From the NCBI GenBank assembly GCA_002389675.1, contig DGQF01000004.1, forward strand, positions 20,936-77,616: 56,681 nucleotides of DNA, written 5' to 3'. A program made the translations under genes and the position numbers. Positions 16,543-25,149 of this stretch are shown in pieces. Position 1 is the first letter of the stretch, and every line of letters starts with the position of its first letter. The notes beneath the pieces are model-generated. The model was not told the origin of the DNA. It searched no databases and was given only the letters and a program-made list of their open reading frames with translations. The stretch is from Gammaproteobacteria bacterium UBA4421 (GTDB taxonomy: Bacteria; Pseudomonadota; Gammaproteobacteria; Pseudomonadales; Azotimanducaceae).

Positions 16543-18848
16543 TTCAAGTCGCTATCGCCTTTATGTCGCCAAAATTGGGTCACGGTGTCTTCAACCTCGC
16601 AGCTTAAGGTATTTTGAGCGCGCCAGTGACTGGGGAAAAACCTCTGAACGCTTACGGACCGGAACCGAGGATCTATCAGACAGATTACGCCGAAATCTGC
16701 CTGAGAGCGAATCAATCGGCCTGCTGCTTGGATATTTTTAACCAACGCCGGCTGAGTATAGGCAACCATTTGCCCCCAGCCCTCGCCCTGATGCTCGTCA
16801 AAATAGTTTTCCATTAACGACCGGTGAAGGCTCGGTGGCGGCAGGCCTAATCCGACAACAACCACACCACGCAAATTCGCGCCGGCAAAATCTACAGACT
16901 CACCATAAATTCCACCGCTGACTATCAACAACACACCTTGATCGGCCCCGCAAAAGCGGTTTAGAAGTGCCAAAGTTGCCTGCGTGTCTTGCCCCGGCGC
17001 CTGCTCAAATACCTCCCCCCACTGAATAACATCCGCCACAGCAGCGAGCGCGCGAAGATAGGCAAACGACGGCAGAGCAACTAAATAACGACCCGGCTTG
17101 ACCGAGACCAGGGCGCTAATGGTATTCACCAAAAGGGTCAAACTTGAGTGTCTCTGCTTAAAATAGGTAGGGATGTCAGGTACCACCATGACCAATGCCT
17201 GATCGGCGCTGAAGGGACTCTCTGCGCGTTCCTGAGGCGCGCAAATTTGGCCATGCAACCGCTGATAGAGGGGCAACGGCGAGACAGTGCCAGAAAATCT
17301 AACCACACCCGCATGCTCTGCAAAACGATCGCTCAAGTAAGCGGCTGGGTCCAAACAAATTCGGCGCACCTCAATGTCAGTACCCGCCGATAAAATAACA
17401 TGCGCAAATGCATCCTGATGCAACCAGCTTTCTGAACGCATCCAACGAGTTACAGCAAAATAGAGCGGGACGAGTTCTCCATGCTGGTCAAGCTCCAGCC
17501 CTTCCATCGCCACCCAATCCAGCATTTTTTGACAAGCACGTGCCAACGATTTTACGCAGGCCAAGCGGTGTTCTCCTTCGCCATAGGGTCGACGCGCTTT
17601 CAGCAACGCACGGTCTATTGAATCCACTATCTTTTTGCAACCCGGATAATCAACCATTCGAGCCTGACGAACCTCGTCACGCGTCAAACGCGCACTCAAC
17701 ATATCGCACGCACGAGCGCTGAGTTGATGCGCCTCATCCACAAGCAAGTGCAAGTTTGAATGACCGGTGAACCGCTTCAAGCGAACAACCGGATCAAACA
17801 CATAATTGTAGTCACCACAAATAATGTCTGCCCAGGTTGCCGTATCTAAACTGAGTTCAAATGGACAAACATGGTGGCGCTGCGCCGCCATTTCGATTTG
17901 CATGCGGCTGATGTATTTCGTCTGTATCAATTCATTCACAGCGGCACCAACACGATCATAATATCCTGCGGCATATGTGCAGCGTTCAGGATCGCAGGGC
18001 ATGCCAGGCACAAAACACATTTTTTCTTTTGCATTGAGTTCAACAACACAAATCTGAGCATGTTCAGGATCTAGTTGATCTATGGCGGCCATTGCAGAAA
18101 AAGCCCCCGCATGCCGACTGGTCAAAAAAAATATTTGATCAGGCGCTGCTTGAGCTCGTACTGCTGGATAAAGCACTCCGAGCGTTTTACCGCTCCCTGT
18201 AGGTGCCTCCAACAACAAATTTTCACGCTGTTTGATGGCCTTAAAAACACGACGTGCAATGGCCTTTTGAGAGGGGCGATATTGCGGTAACGGAAATCGC
18301 AACTGCGCTGACCATTGCACTCGTGCTGCATTGCGCTGGTCATGCTGCTGCATTCGCACCGCGTAACACAACAGCATCAGGGCGAGATCAGCACGCGCAT
18401 GCGCCGCCGTGAGCGTATAACTAAAGACCGCCTCCGTCAGTGAGTCAGCTTGGACATAAATAAGTCGCAGCTCTAAGGTTTCATGCTTATCCCGAGTAAA
18501 GGCTAACATACCGGCATAAATTCGAAGTTGCCCTAAGTCCAGCGAGTCCGCCCGTGCCGGCAACTCCGCGCAACACTTAAACTCCTCGATAATGGGTTTC
18601 GACTGGGCGTTGTATAGGCCGTCCATACGCCCCTTAAGCCATGTAGATGTGCTGGCCCACTCAAACTTTGTTTTGACACTGACTTCTCGCTGATACTGGG
18701 GATCCCGCTCAATGCGTTGGGCTTGCACCGCCACCTGCGCCGCAATACCCTGTTCAGCATCAATTTGTCGCCCGGGTTTGCGCGCATAAAGATCTCCGCT
18801 ACTGCAGGTAAATTCAGCTAATTTACGCACCGCCAAATCATTGCTCAT
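16539..18848 (-). CDS. XPD/DinG-like DNA helicase with N-terminal RecB-type nuclease domain
   Basis: Superfamily 2 helicase of 769 residues. The first ~170 residues look like a PD-(D/E)XK nuclease: GRMDGL, IIEEFKC and QLRIYAGML provide the D...ExK...Q pattern of RecB/Cas4-like domains. The helicase core follows with Walker A EAPTGSGKTLG, DEAH in LLVDEAHQLSARA, and later VSGGIYGESVDFAG and QAAGRLIRSQADFG (motif VI). Four cysteines around MCFVPGMPCDPERC and HVCPFE could hold the Fe-S cluster of XPD/DinG enzymes. It is coupled by ATGA overlaps to a FAN1-like nuclease gene upstream and pyk downstream. Likely role: repair of crosslinked or branched DNA together with the FAN1-like protein (inference). 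Confidence 0.88.
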   Translation of the reverse strand: MSNDLAVRKLAEFTCSSGDLYARKPGRQIDAEQGIAAQVAVQAQRIERDPQYQREVSVKTKFEWASTSTWLKGRMDGLYNAQSKPIIEEFKCCAELPARADSLDLGQLRIYAGMLAFTRDKHETLELRLIYVQADSLTEAVFSYTLTAAHARADLALMLLCYAVRMQQHDQRNAARVQWSAQLRFPLPQYRPSQKAIARRVFKAIKQRENLLLEAPTGSGKTLGVLYPAVRAQAAPDQIFFLTSRHAGAFSAMAAIDQLDPEHAQICVVELNAKEKMCFVPGMPCDPERCTYAAGYYDRVGAAVNELIQTKYISRMQIEMAAQRHHVCPFELSLDTATWADIICGDYNYVFDPVVRLKRFTGHSNLHLLVDEAHQLSARACDMLSARLTRDEVRQARMVDYPGCKKIVDSIDRALLKARRPYGEGEHRLACVKSLARACQKMLDWVAMEGLELDQHGELVPLYFAVTRWMRSESWLHQDAFAHVILSAGTDIEVRRICLDPAAYLSDRFAEHAGVVRFSGTVSPLPLYQRLHGQICAPQERAESPFSADQALVMVVPDIPTYFKQRHSSLTLLVNTISALVSVKPGRYLVALPSFAYLRALAAVADVIQWGEVFEQAPGQDTQATLALLNRFCGADQGVLLIVSGGIYGESVDFAGANLRGVVVVGLGLPPPSLHRSLMENYFDEHQGEGWGQMVAYTQPALVKNIQAAGRLIRSQADFGVICLIDPRFRSVSVQRFFPSHWRAQNTLSCEVEDTVTQFWRHKGDSDLK

Positions 18849-20458
18849 GATCCCTTCAACTTAAGCTTTACAACCCTTGCGGGAATACCTAAACGGCTCA
18901 GGTGCTTAAACCATATTCGCTGTCCCGGTTGCAGTTGGTCGTTTGGACCTTTGACTTCAACAAATTCGTATTTTTTATACCCACGCACCACAAACAGGTC
19001 CGGGAAACCAGTGCTGCGTGTGGAGAGATGCCTGATAAGAAACCCACACAATGCCCTGATATCGTCAAAAGGCAGCGCGTTCAAAAAATCGTCCAAGCTA
19101 TGCTCGGTAAAAAGATTCCAGTTAACCAAACTGCTGGAGATACCTCGCTTTTGCGATAAGGTATCCTGCAAGTGTCGCCGCAAGGTTTCATCATTTTTCA
19201 CGCGGCGTTCCAAATCTACAATTTGCTCTTGCCGAGCCTCAAAAAAATCATCCGCGTATAAGTCATTCGGCGCTGACTGGAATGGATTGGTAAACGCACC
19301 GGCAATGTCGGCGTAAATCACTGACCAATACAGCAAACCAGTCAATGTGCGTATCAGGCTATTTTCACTGTGCAGTCCCCACTGCATAGGCTGCAAAATC
19401 AAACTTAACGCTTGCTGCTCAACATTCTTTTCGGCAAGCGGAATATCAATAATGGTGGTCTTGGGTTGAAATCCCGCCTTACGTTTGCCAAATCGCTCCG
19501 CGAACTGCTGTTCTTGCTCACACATCGGTTGGCGCCTTATTTCTTCCAACCAACGATTGGCATTCGCACTGTCTCCCTGTTTATGAAACAGTCTTACTAT
19601 CCGCTCTCTGGCCGGATGCCGCGCAACAGCGCCATAGGCGGCAATGGCCGTATGAGTCAACAACTGTCGCTCACACCATTGTCCAATGCGCAGCAATGCT
19701 CGATCCCTTCTGGCTTTGGCAAACCGATCGTCGACCGAAGGCAGCAAAAAACCAACCAGCTCCCCCGCTAAGCCCGGGTGTTCATCTAACCGACGAGAGA
19801 GATAACTCCAGCGCCGATAAGCCAAATCAATGTCCAGATCCAAAGCAGACGCAAAACGCTGGCGCTGCATGGGAATCGACTCAAAACGCATCAACCCCAA
19901 GTCTCGGATCACAAATGCGGACCAGTCTTGCACGCGATCGCCGAAGTAGACCAGCCGAACCAACCACCAGCTATAATGATCATTAACCTGCAGCCAATCC
20001 ACGTCAGCTTTGACGCGGTCATAAATTTGCAGGTCACTATATGCGCCGCACAGCCACTCAACTTGTTCAAGTTTTTTGCGTTTTCCCGTTTGAACTCGGC
20101 TGAATACTTCGCTGATTTCAGCTTTACGCAGCAGCGCCAGCAGACGATCGCCGGGCCCTCGAGGTTGCCGTATAACAAATTGAGCCTGTTCAAGCTCAAG
20201 TAACGCGGCAGATAAATCACTAACCTCACGGTAGTTCAGGCTATCAACTCTCACCAGCGGCCCCTTGCGGGTAAGCAGTCGAGCAAATAAACGCTGCGAA
20301 TCGATCGTTAGCGCCAAATAATCACGCAATTGCCGAGTTACCTCGGGCGCTAACACAGCCGTATAGCGATCGAGTACAAAATTGATTAGCGTAATGCAGT
20401 TGTTCTGGTAATAATCTAACGGAGGCGGCGCATCCGGCGTTAACATGACAGCGGTCAT
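18845..20458 (-). CDS. FAN1-like nuclease with C-terminal VRR-NUC domain
   Basis: Protein of 537 residues whose last ~110 residues form a VRR-NUC (PD-(D/E)XK) domain: FPDLFVVRG, then YEFVEVKGPNDQL with the Asp and Glu-x-Lys catalytic set, and QRIWFKHLSRLGIPARVV. The helical N-terminal and middle portion, including VDSLNYREVSDL, agrees with bacterial FAN1 homologues, which cut 5' flaps and unhook interstrand crosslinks. Length is close to the pseudomonad FAN1. The ATG at 20458 is the likeliest start; another in-frame ATG is at 20446. It overlaps the helicase gene (ATGA). The divergent small gene at 20501 starts only 42 bases away. Confidence 0.88.
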   Translation of the reverse strand: MTAVMLTPDAPPPLDYYQNNCITLINFVLDRYTAVLAPEVTRQLRDYLALTIDSQRLFARLLTRKGPLVRVDSLNYREVSDLSAALLELEQAQFVIRQPRGPGDRLLALLRKAEISEVFSRVQTGKRKKLEQVEWLCGAYSDLQIYDRVKADVDWLQVNDHYSWWLVRLVYFGDRVQDWSAFVIRDLGLMRFESIPMQRQRFASALDLDIDLAYRRWSYLSRRLDEHPGLAGELVGFLLPSVDDRFAKARRDRALLRIGQWCERQLLTHTAIAAYGAVARHPARERIVRLFHKQGDSANANRWLEEIRRQPMCEQEQQFAERFGKRKAGFQPKTTIIDIPLAEKNVEQQALSLILQPMQWGLHSENSLIRTLTGLLYWSVIYADIAGAFTNPFQSAPNDLYADDFFEARQEQIVDLERRVKNDETLRRHLQDTLSQKRGISSSLVNWNLFTEHSLDDFLNALPFDDIRALCGFLIRHLSTRSTGFPDLFVVRGYKKYEFVEVKGPNDQLQPGQRIWFKHLSRLGIPARVVKLKLKGS

Positions 20459-20500
20459 CAATATCGTTCATCGCAAAAGACGGGGTTAGGAGATCACTCA

Positions 20501-20977
20501 TTGACTGACAGTGCAAGTAATGACTTTTGCATCGCCACTTTGGTCACCGACAAGGCTATAAAGGCCATGCTCGATGGTTCAGGATCAGGCATTTATAAAG
20601 ATGATCAGCCCTGGCTCATCGCTCGCGATCTGCTAGAGTCAGCGCACGACGCAAAGCGTCAGATGCCGATTCTTTTTGCCGTGACCAAGCCTGCAGAGCC
20701 AGCTTACTTCAGTCATTGGAGCACCATCAAAGAAATTGAAGTGATCACGCTGCACAAAGGCCTGTGGGCAACCCGCTGTCATTTCAACCCGCTGCAATCG
20801 GTTAATCCGATCTTTGAGTTCATTGACAGTATTTACATCAAGCCAAGCGCTGAACAATTGGCCCGAGAACTCAAAGAAGGTCTGCGAAAATCTCGACAAT
20901 CTTTACAGGAAAACCAACTGTATCCCTATGCAATTTGCGAAACGCCGGCGTTCATCGCTGAGGCGTTAAGCGTTTAG
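20501..20977 (+). CDS. Conserved-looking hypothetical protein
   Basis: I do not recognise this 158-residue protein. It starts at TTG 20501, supported by AGGAG 8-10 bases upstream. It is soluble, without signal peptide or membrane helix. Visible parts are an N-terminal alpha/beta stretch (FCIATLVTDKAIKAMLDG), IPILFAVT-like MPILFAVTKPAEPAYFSHWS, and a charged helical C-terminus (LARELKEGLRKSRQSLQ). It is divergent from the FAN1-like operon with a very short gap and convergent with csrA, 3 bases between stops. Codon use looks normal for the region, and an intact frame of this length with a good ribosome site argues that it is real. Confidence 0.7.
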   Translation: MTDSASNDFCIATLVTDKAIKAMLDGSGSGIYKDDQPWLIARDLLESAHDAKRQMPILFAVTKPAEPAYFSHWSTIKEIEVITLHKGLWATRCHFNPLQSVNPIFEFIDSIYIKPSAEQLARELKEGLRKSRQSLQENQLYPYAICETPAFIAEALSV

Positions 20978-20980
20978 ATA

Positions 20981-21169
20981 CTAGAACTTACCGCCCGCTA
21001 TTTGGGTCTCATCGTGAATACGCACCCACACCTCTTTGCGGTGCACCGTGGACTCTCTCGGGGCATCAATACCCAAGTGCACTTGGCTGCCACGAATTTT
21101 CAAAATTTTAAGCTCGATCTCATCATCGATCATGATGGATTCGCCGGTCCGCCTGGTTAAAACCAGCAT
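20981..21169 (-). CDS. csrA: Carbon storage regulator CsrA
   Basis: CsrA/RsmA RNA-binding regulator of 62 residues, a homodimer that binds GGA motifs near ribosome sites to repress or stabilise mRNAs. The sequence opens MLVLTRRTGESIMI and continues LKILKIRGSQVHLGIDAPRE and VHRKEVWVRI, matching the family strand by strand, including Leu4 and the C-terminal VHR arginine. The correct start is the ATG at 21169, preceded by AGAGGAAAG; the longer frame upstream is not part of the protein. The C-terminus is normal in length. A gacA homologue at 48.8-49.5 kb suggests a Gac/Rsm circuit. The antagonistic small RNAs were not found in this window. Confidence 0.96.
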   Translation of the reverse strand: MLVLTRRTGESIMIDDEIELKILKIRGSQVHLGIDAPRESTVHRKEVWVRIHDETQIAGGKF

Positions 21170-21337
21170 ACTCTTTCCTCTCGCGGCACATTTGTTGTGA
21201 GAAGCCAGATTACTCGGTTTGCGGTGCAGGTTCTGTGACAGTGGAAACGTTTCGGGCAATCACATTAACAATAAATCTGATTTTTGACCGATCTATCGAT
21301 TATTTTTTATCCCTGTGCTTCTTACACTCTCAGCTTC

Positions 21338-21775
21338 TTATCGCTCAGAAGCATCTCGCCCGTCTTTCGGCGCTCCAGTACCCGATGAGCCCATGAAAAT
21401 TTTACTGCCGTCCTCAAAGGTGACATCTCTACCGTTGGCGCGGTTCGACCGGTCCTTCGACTGATAGCCGTCTACAATAATAACCGAACCAGGCATCAAA
21501 GAACGCCGGCTCAGACCTCTGCGCAGCAAAGTGTTTGGCGTACCCCCTTCAACCATCCACTGCTCCTTCTCGCCAGCTTCATTGGTGTGCTCCATGTGAA
21601 TCCAGGCATGTGGATTGACCCATTCAACTTTTGTCACCGGGCCACGCAATATAAGCGGTCGATTTGGATCAAATTCTGCGCCGAAAGCATGATGTGACCA
21701 CGACTGCGTTGAATTGAATAAAAGCCCAAGCAGGCCGGCGATCGCCGCAGCGCGTTTGATTGTGATCACTGTCAT
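21338..21775 (-). CDS. Exported DUF6152-family protein
   Basis: Secreted protein of 145 residues with a signal peptide ending near residue 27 (…STQSWS). The mature part begins HHAFGAEFD and has VTKVEWVNPHAWIHMEH, the hallmark of DUF6152 proteins, then EGGTPNTLLRRG and VDGYQSKDRSNRANGRDVTF. The fold is probably a small OB-like beta barrel (inference), and the two histidines at the mature N-terminus could bind metal. No function is established for the family as far as I know. It is the last of three same-strand genes for exported proteins (21338-23780) with gaps of 68 and 50 bases, likely one transcript. Confidence 0.85.
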   Translation of the reverse strand: MTVITIKRAAAIAGLLGLLFNSTQSWSHHAFGAEFDPNRPLILRGPVTKVEWVNPHAWIHMEHTNEAGEKEQWMVEGGTPNTLLRRGLSRRSLMPGSVIIVDGYQSKDRSNRANGRDVTFEDGSKIFMGSSGTGAPKDGRDASER

Positions 21776-21843
21776 GTTGTTTTCCTTCTCTGCAATTTAA
21801 CCGCTCGGCACAATGATACTCAATCGTGCCTATATAATGAAGC

Positions 21844-22893
21844 TCAGCCGCTGGGATCAGCCACAAGCGCTTGCGCATCTTGCTCAAGTAACCGTGCGCC
21901 CCTAAGAATATTCCCTAACGCATAGTTTCCTTCATGGCATGCGTATTCATAAACCTTGTCACTTGAGGCCGGCCACGGGTATTCACCCGACCAACTGGAT
22001 TGCCAAACCGTCGGGTTGTCTACGGTAAATTGATAATGAAGATTACCGTCAGCTAACAGCGTGAATTTTTCAACGACATGCAAATTCGCATCCGCACCAT
22101 AGAGCGCCGGTCTTTCGCGAAAGTTACGTGTATCCACCACCAACGTATCCCCTTCCCAAAATCCAATTGAATCGCCCATCCAATAGCGGATGTGCTCTGG
22201 TGGGTGCTTTGAATTCAGACGAACAACGCGCGCATCATGAATCATCTCCGCCATAATCATAACGGTATCATTCGTCTGCACGATTCGTTTCATGTTGTTG
22301 TACAGCGCCGGCAACATTGGCGGGCCACTGGTCGAACCAAAGCTCAACAAACATCGCTCACCGTTAGGTCGCATTTCCATGTTGTCATAGGGTCCTGGTC
22401 CCGGGCGATCCAGCCACCATGCAGCCCCAGTATTTTTGCCAAACAAGCTAAAAAATTCAGCCATCCGCCTGCTGCCCTGCGCGGTCATCGGCGGCCGACG
22501 TCCGTTAGGCGGGTCAATAATGATCGAAGTGCGAAAGGATCCGCCCAAGCTGGCGGCTTGATCTCCGTTGTCAATCCAAAATGAATTATAACCACCCACG
22601 TTGCCCGCTGCGCCTGGGGACCCGTCGCCACCAGCGGGCGGCGCGGAACGCGTCGGATCACTTATTTGATCGCCTGCTCGTTTCAGCGCTGCAACGTCAT
22701 CGGCCATTTTACGAGCCTGCTCGGGCGACAGGTAGAGCCGATCGCCATAGGCCTTCGGGCGCTCTAGCGGCGTCAGCGTCGCAACGTCATAAGTGCCCGT
22801 CAGGTCAGGCCTACCCTCGGGTGTTCGGGGTAATTGCTCGGCCTGAAGACAGCTCATACACAGTAGAGCTGCGAACAGGATTAAAACCTTCAT
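21844..22893 (-). CDS. Exported protein of unknown function, related to neighbour at 22944
   Basis: Protein of 349 residues with a signal peptide (MKVLILFAALLCMSCLQA, cleavage likely after LQA). The mature protein begins EQLPRTPEGRPDLTGTYD, a pattern shared by a family commonly found beside DUF6152 genes. A glycine/proline-rich low-complexity patch lies near residues 85-105. The second half shows WMGDSIGFWEGDTLVVDT and a closing VDNPTVWQSSWSGEYPW…YEYACHEGNYAL. The same blocks occur in the next protein upstream (WEGDTLVVEV, TIDDPQTFTRPW, FRCVEF), so the two are paralogues. It may act in the periplasm on an organic substrate, but no catalytic motif is recognisable. Confidence 0.75.
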   Translation of the reverse strand: MKVLILFAALLCMSCLQAEQLPRTPEGRPDLTGTYDVATLTPLERPKAYGDRLYLSPEQARKMADDVAALKRAGDQISDPTRSAPPAGGDGSPGAAGNVGGYNSFWIDNGDQAASLGGSFRTSIIIDPPNGRRPPMTAQGSRRMAEFFSLFGKNTGAAWWLDRPGPGPYDNMEMRPNGERCLLSFGSTSGPPMLPALYNNMKRIVQTNDTVMIMAEMIHDARVVRLNSKHPPEHIRYWMGDSIGFWEGDTLVVDTRNFRERPALYGADANLHVVEKFTLLADGNLHYQFTVDNPTVWQSSWSGEYPWPASSDKVYEYACHEGNYALGNILRGARLLEQDAQALVADPSG

Positions 22894-22943
22894 TTCATCT
22901 ACCTCTGCTTACAAACACCCGCGCAGCGAACCGCCGATAACCG

Positions 22944-23780
22944 TCATCGCGGCAGAGGCTCACGACGCCACTCTCCGTACATAAGTTCCTCAACAAATTC
23001 AACACAACGGAATTCCATTAACTGTGCATTAGCTTCCATACGACGATATAACGGCATCCGCATGGTCCATGGCCGGGTAAACGTTTGGGGGTCATCAATC
23101 GTCGCCTCATACATAAGATGATTGGGGCCAAGCGGTGTATAGCGCTCTATTACTTTCATCGCCGCACTGTGGTGATTACCTGCGCGATCAAACCACGTAC
23201 TATCCACTTGCCCTGTTACCTCTACCACCAAGGTATCCCCTTCCCAGCGACCTGCTGACCAACCCATCCAACTGTCAATAGGAGCCTCGCCGGGATCCTC
23301 CATGTAAATCTCTCGCGTCGCGCCAGCATATTGATAAGCAATAAACACCGCATCTGCCGACTGAAATATCTGAAACGGCTGAGGCATGTAGGTTGCACGA
23401 GGCACCCCGGGCAAAAAGCATTTCACTTCCGGGTCACGATCGGCCCAGTTCGCTTTATTTTCATCACGTTTCGCCAACGCTTCAGGCCGATAGGGTAACG
23501 CCCCATCCTCAACGACACCTAATCCTGGTGGGACCGCTCCCACCGCGCCCATATAGAGCGTTTTGATCGCGGGCACGGGCCCCATCGGACCATCGCGCAG
23601 CTGCAATGAGTGACTGGCCGTATGCATTTCTATATCGTAATTGGCAGAATTGAGCGCCTGCCAAACCCCATTGAGGTCAGGATGTTCACCATCAGGGCCT
23701 CGTGGAGCTGTATACTCTGCCGCATTGGCCCCCATGCTCAGTACCATCACAGTGACCACAAGAAAACGATATATACGCAC
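22944..23780 (-). CDS. Exported protein of unknown function, paralogue of 21844-22893
   Basis: Protein of 278 residues with a signal peptide (MRIYRFLVVTVMVLSMGANA, cleaved before AEYTAP). The mature part starts with GPDGEHPDLNGVWQAL, the 'PDLxGxW' opening of this family. It contains CFLPGVPRATYMPQPFQIFQ, WMGWSAGRWEGDTLVVEV and TIDDPQTFTRPWTMRMPLYRR, and ends ECR-like FRCVEFVEELMYGEW. It is first in the three-gene exported cassette and faces the divergent acyl-CoA dehydrogenase gene across 158 bases. Function unknown. Confidence 0.75.
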   Translation of the reverse strand: MRIYRFLVVTVMVLSMGANAAEYTAPRGPDGEHPDLNGVWQALNSANYDIEMHTASHSLQLRDGPMGPVPAIKTLYMGAVGAVPPGLGVVEDGALPYRPEALAKRDENKANWADRDPEVKCFLPGVPRATYMPQPFQIFQSADAVFIAYQYAGATREIYMEDPGEAPIDSWMGWSAGRWEGDTLVVEVTGQVDSTWFDRAGNHHSAAMKVIERYTPLGPNHLMYEATIDDPQTFTRPWTMRMPLYRRMEANAQLMEFRCVEFVEELMYGEWRREPLPR

Positions 23781-23897
23781 AGGATTCCCTCCATGTTAAA
23801 CAAGTGCTGTCGACTCACGTAATTTGACACATGATGCAGCGCCATAGATCCTCCCACTGGCTTAACCAAGGGTCAAGTATTGGCCCACAAGGCGAGG

Positions 23898-23903
23898 TAT
23901 AAT
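23898..23903 (+). promoter_or_regulatory. Candidate -10 element for acyl-CoA dehydrogenase/SDR operon
   Basis: A perfect TATAAT lies 35 bases before the ATG at 23939. No convincing -35 hexamer sits 16-18 bases upstream, so this is a weak call resting on the -10 box and position alone. Confidence 0.3.
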
Positions 23904-23938
23904 TTTTCCAACAACAGCCACATAAAAGGTCTGCAGTC

Positions 23939-25117
23939 ATGGTGCAAGAGAACCAAACGGATCCCAAAATTGAGCAAATCGACCACATTCGTGATGCGGT
24001 AAGGCAGCTCTGTCAAAAGTATGGTGAAGATTACTGGTTGGAAATGGATCGTAACCACGGCTACCCGACCGAATTTGTCAAAGAGCTTACCGATGCGGGC
24101 TTTCTTGGTGTGCTAATTCCAGAGCAATACGGCGGTTCAGGATTGGGCGTATTGGAGGCCGCTGCGGTCATGGAAGAAGTCTGCCGATCCGGAGCACATG
24201 CCGGTGTCTGTCACGCGCAGATGTACGTTATGGGATCGGTATTGCGCCATGGCAGCGAGGCGCAAAAATCTGCCTATCTACCGCGCATCGCTAGTGGCGA
24301 ACTGAGGCTTCAAAGTTTTGGTGTGACTGAACCCACCACCGGCAGTGACACCACTCAACTGAAAACCACTGCCCGCAAAGAGGGAAATAACTATATTATC
24401 AACGGGCAAAAAGTTTGGATCAGTCGCATTGAACACTCAGATCTCATGTTGCTGCTGGCCAGGACCACAGACCCAACAAAAGTAGCGCGCAGGACGGACG
24501 GGCTGTCGACCTTTATTGTCGACGTCAAAGCAGCACTCGGTAATGGACTAGAGATTCGCCCTATTGAATCGATGATTAATCACCATTCCTGCGAGTTATT
24601 TTTTGATGACTTACACATCCCCGCCGAAAATTTACTGGGCGAAGAAGGAAAGGGCTTCAAGGTCATTTTAGATGGCATGAATGCAGAACGTGTCTTAATC
24701 GCTGCTGAGTGCGTTGGCGACGGCCGTTATTTCATAGATAAAGCGAGCGCCTATGCCCGCGAGAGAGAGGTCTTCAATCGCGCAATCGGGCAAAACCAAG
24801 GGGTGCAATTTCCCATTGCGCGAGCTTACACGCAAGTTGAAGCAGCCAGTTTAATGGTCGAAAAAGCCGCACGCCTCTTCGATGCTGGCTTGGCCTGCGG
24901 TTCCGAGGCGAATATGGCAAAAATGCTTGCTTCAGAAGCCTCTTGGGCGGCGGGTGACGTCTGTATGCAGACCCACGGAGGGTTTGCATTTGCCAAGGAA
25001 TATCATATCGAACGCAAATTTAGAGAAACTAGGCTCTACCAGATTGCACCTATTTCAACCAACCTTATTTTGAGCTACCTTGCCGAGCACGTGCTTGACA
25101 TGCCTCGCTCTTACTAA
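23939..25117 (+). CDS. Acyl-CoA dehydrogenase (catalytic Glu of the isovaleryl type)
   Basis: FAD-dependent acyl-CoA dehydrogenase of 392 residues. Visible signatures are LGVLIPEQYGGSGLGVLE, LQSFGVTEPTTGSDTTQL (FAD/substrate region), INGQKVWISRIEH and MQTHGGFAFAKEYHIER. The usual catalytic Glu position in the C-terminal YEG motif is replaced: this protein reads RLYQIAPIS. Instead MNAERVLIAAECVG carries a Glu at the place used by isovaleryl-CoA and long-chain enzymes, so the active site is probably intact but of that type (inference). It is followed after 32 bases, with a good ribosome site between, by an SDR gene. Together they look like two steps of a beta-oxidation-type pathway. Confidence 0.9.
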   Translation: MVQENQTDPKIEQIDHIRDAVRQLCQKYGEDYWLEMDRNHGYPTEFVKELTDAGFLGVLIPEQYGGSGLGVLEAAAVMEEVCRSGAHAGVCHAQMYVMGSVLRHGSEAQKSAYLPRIASGELRLQSFGVTEPTTGSDTTQLKTTARKEGNNYIINGQKVWISRIEHSDLMLLLARTTDPTKVARRTDGLSTFIVDVKAALGNGLEIRPIESMINHHSCELFFDDLHIPAENLLGEEGKGFKVILDGMNAERVLIAAECVGDGRYFIDKASAYAREREVFNRAIGQNQGVQFPIARAYTQVEAASLMVEKAARLFDAGLACGSEANMAKMLASEASWAAGDVCMQTHGGFAFAKEYHIERKFRETRLYQIAPISTNLILSYLAEHVLDMPRSY

Positions 25118-25149
25118 CGTCAAACATTTAATCTTAAGGAGAATTCAAG

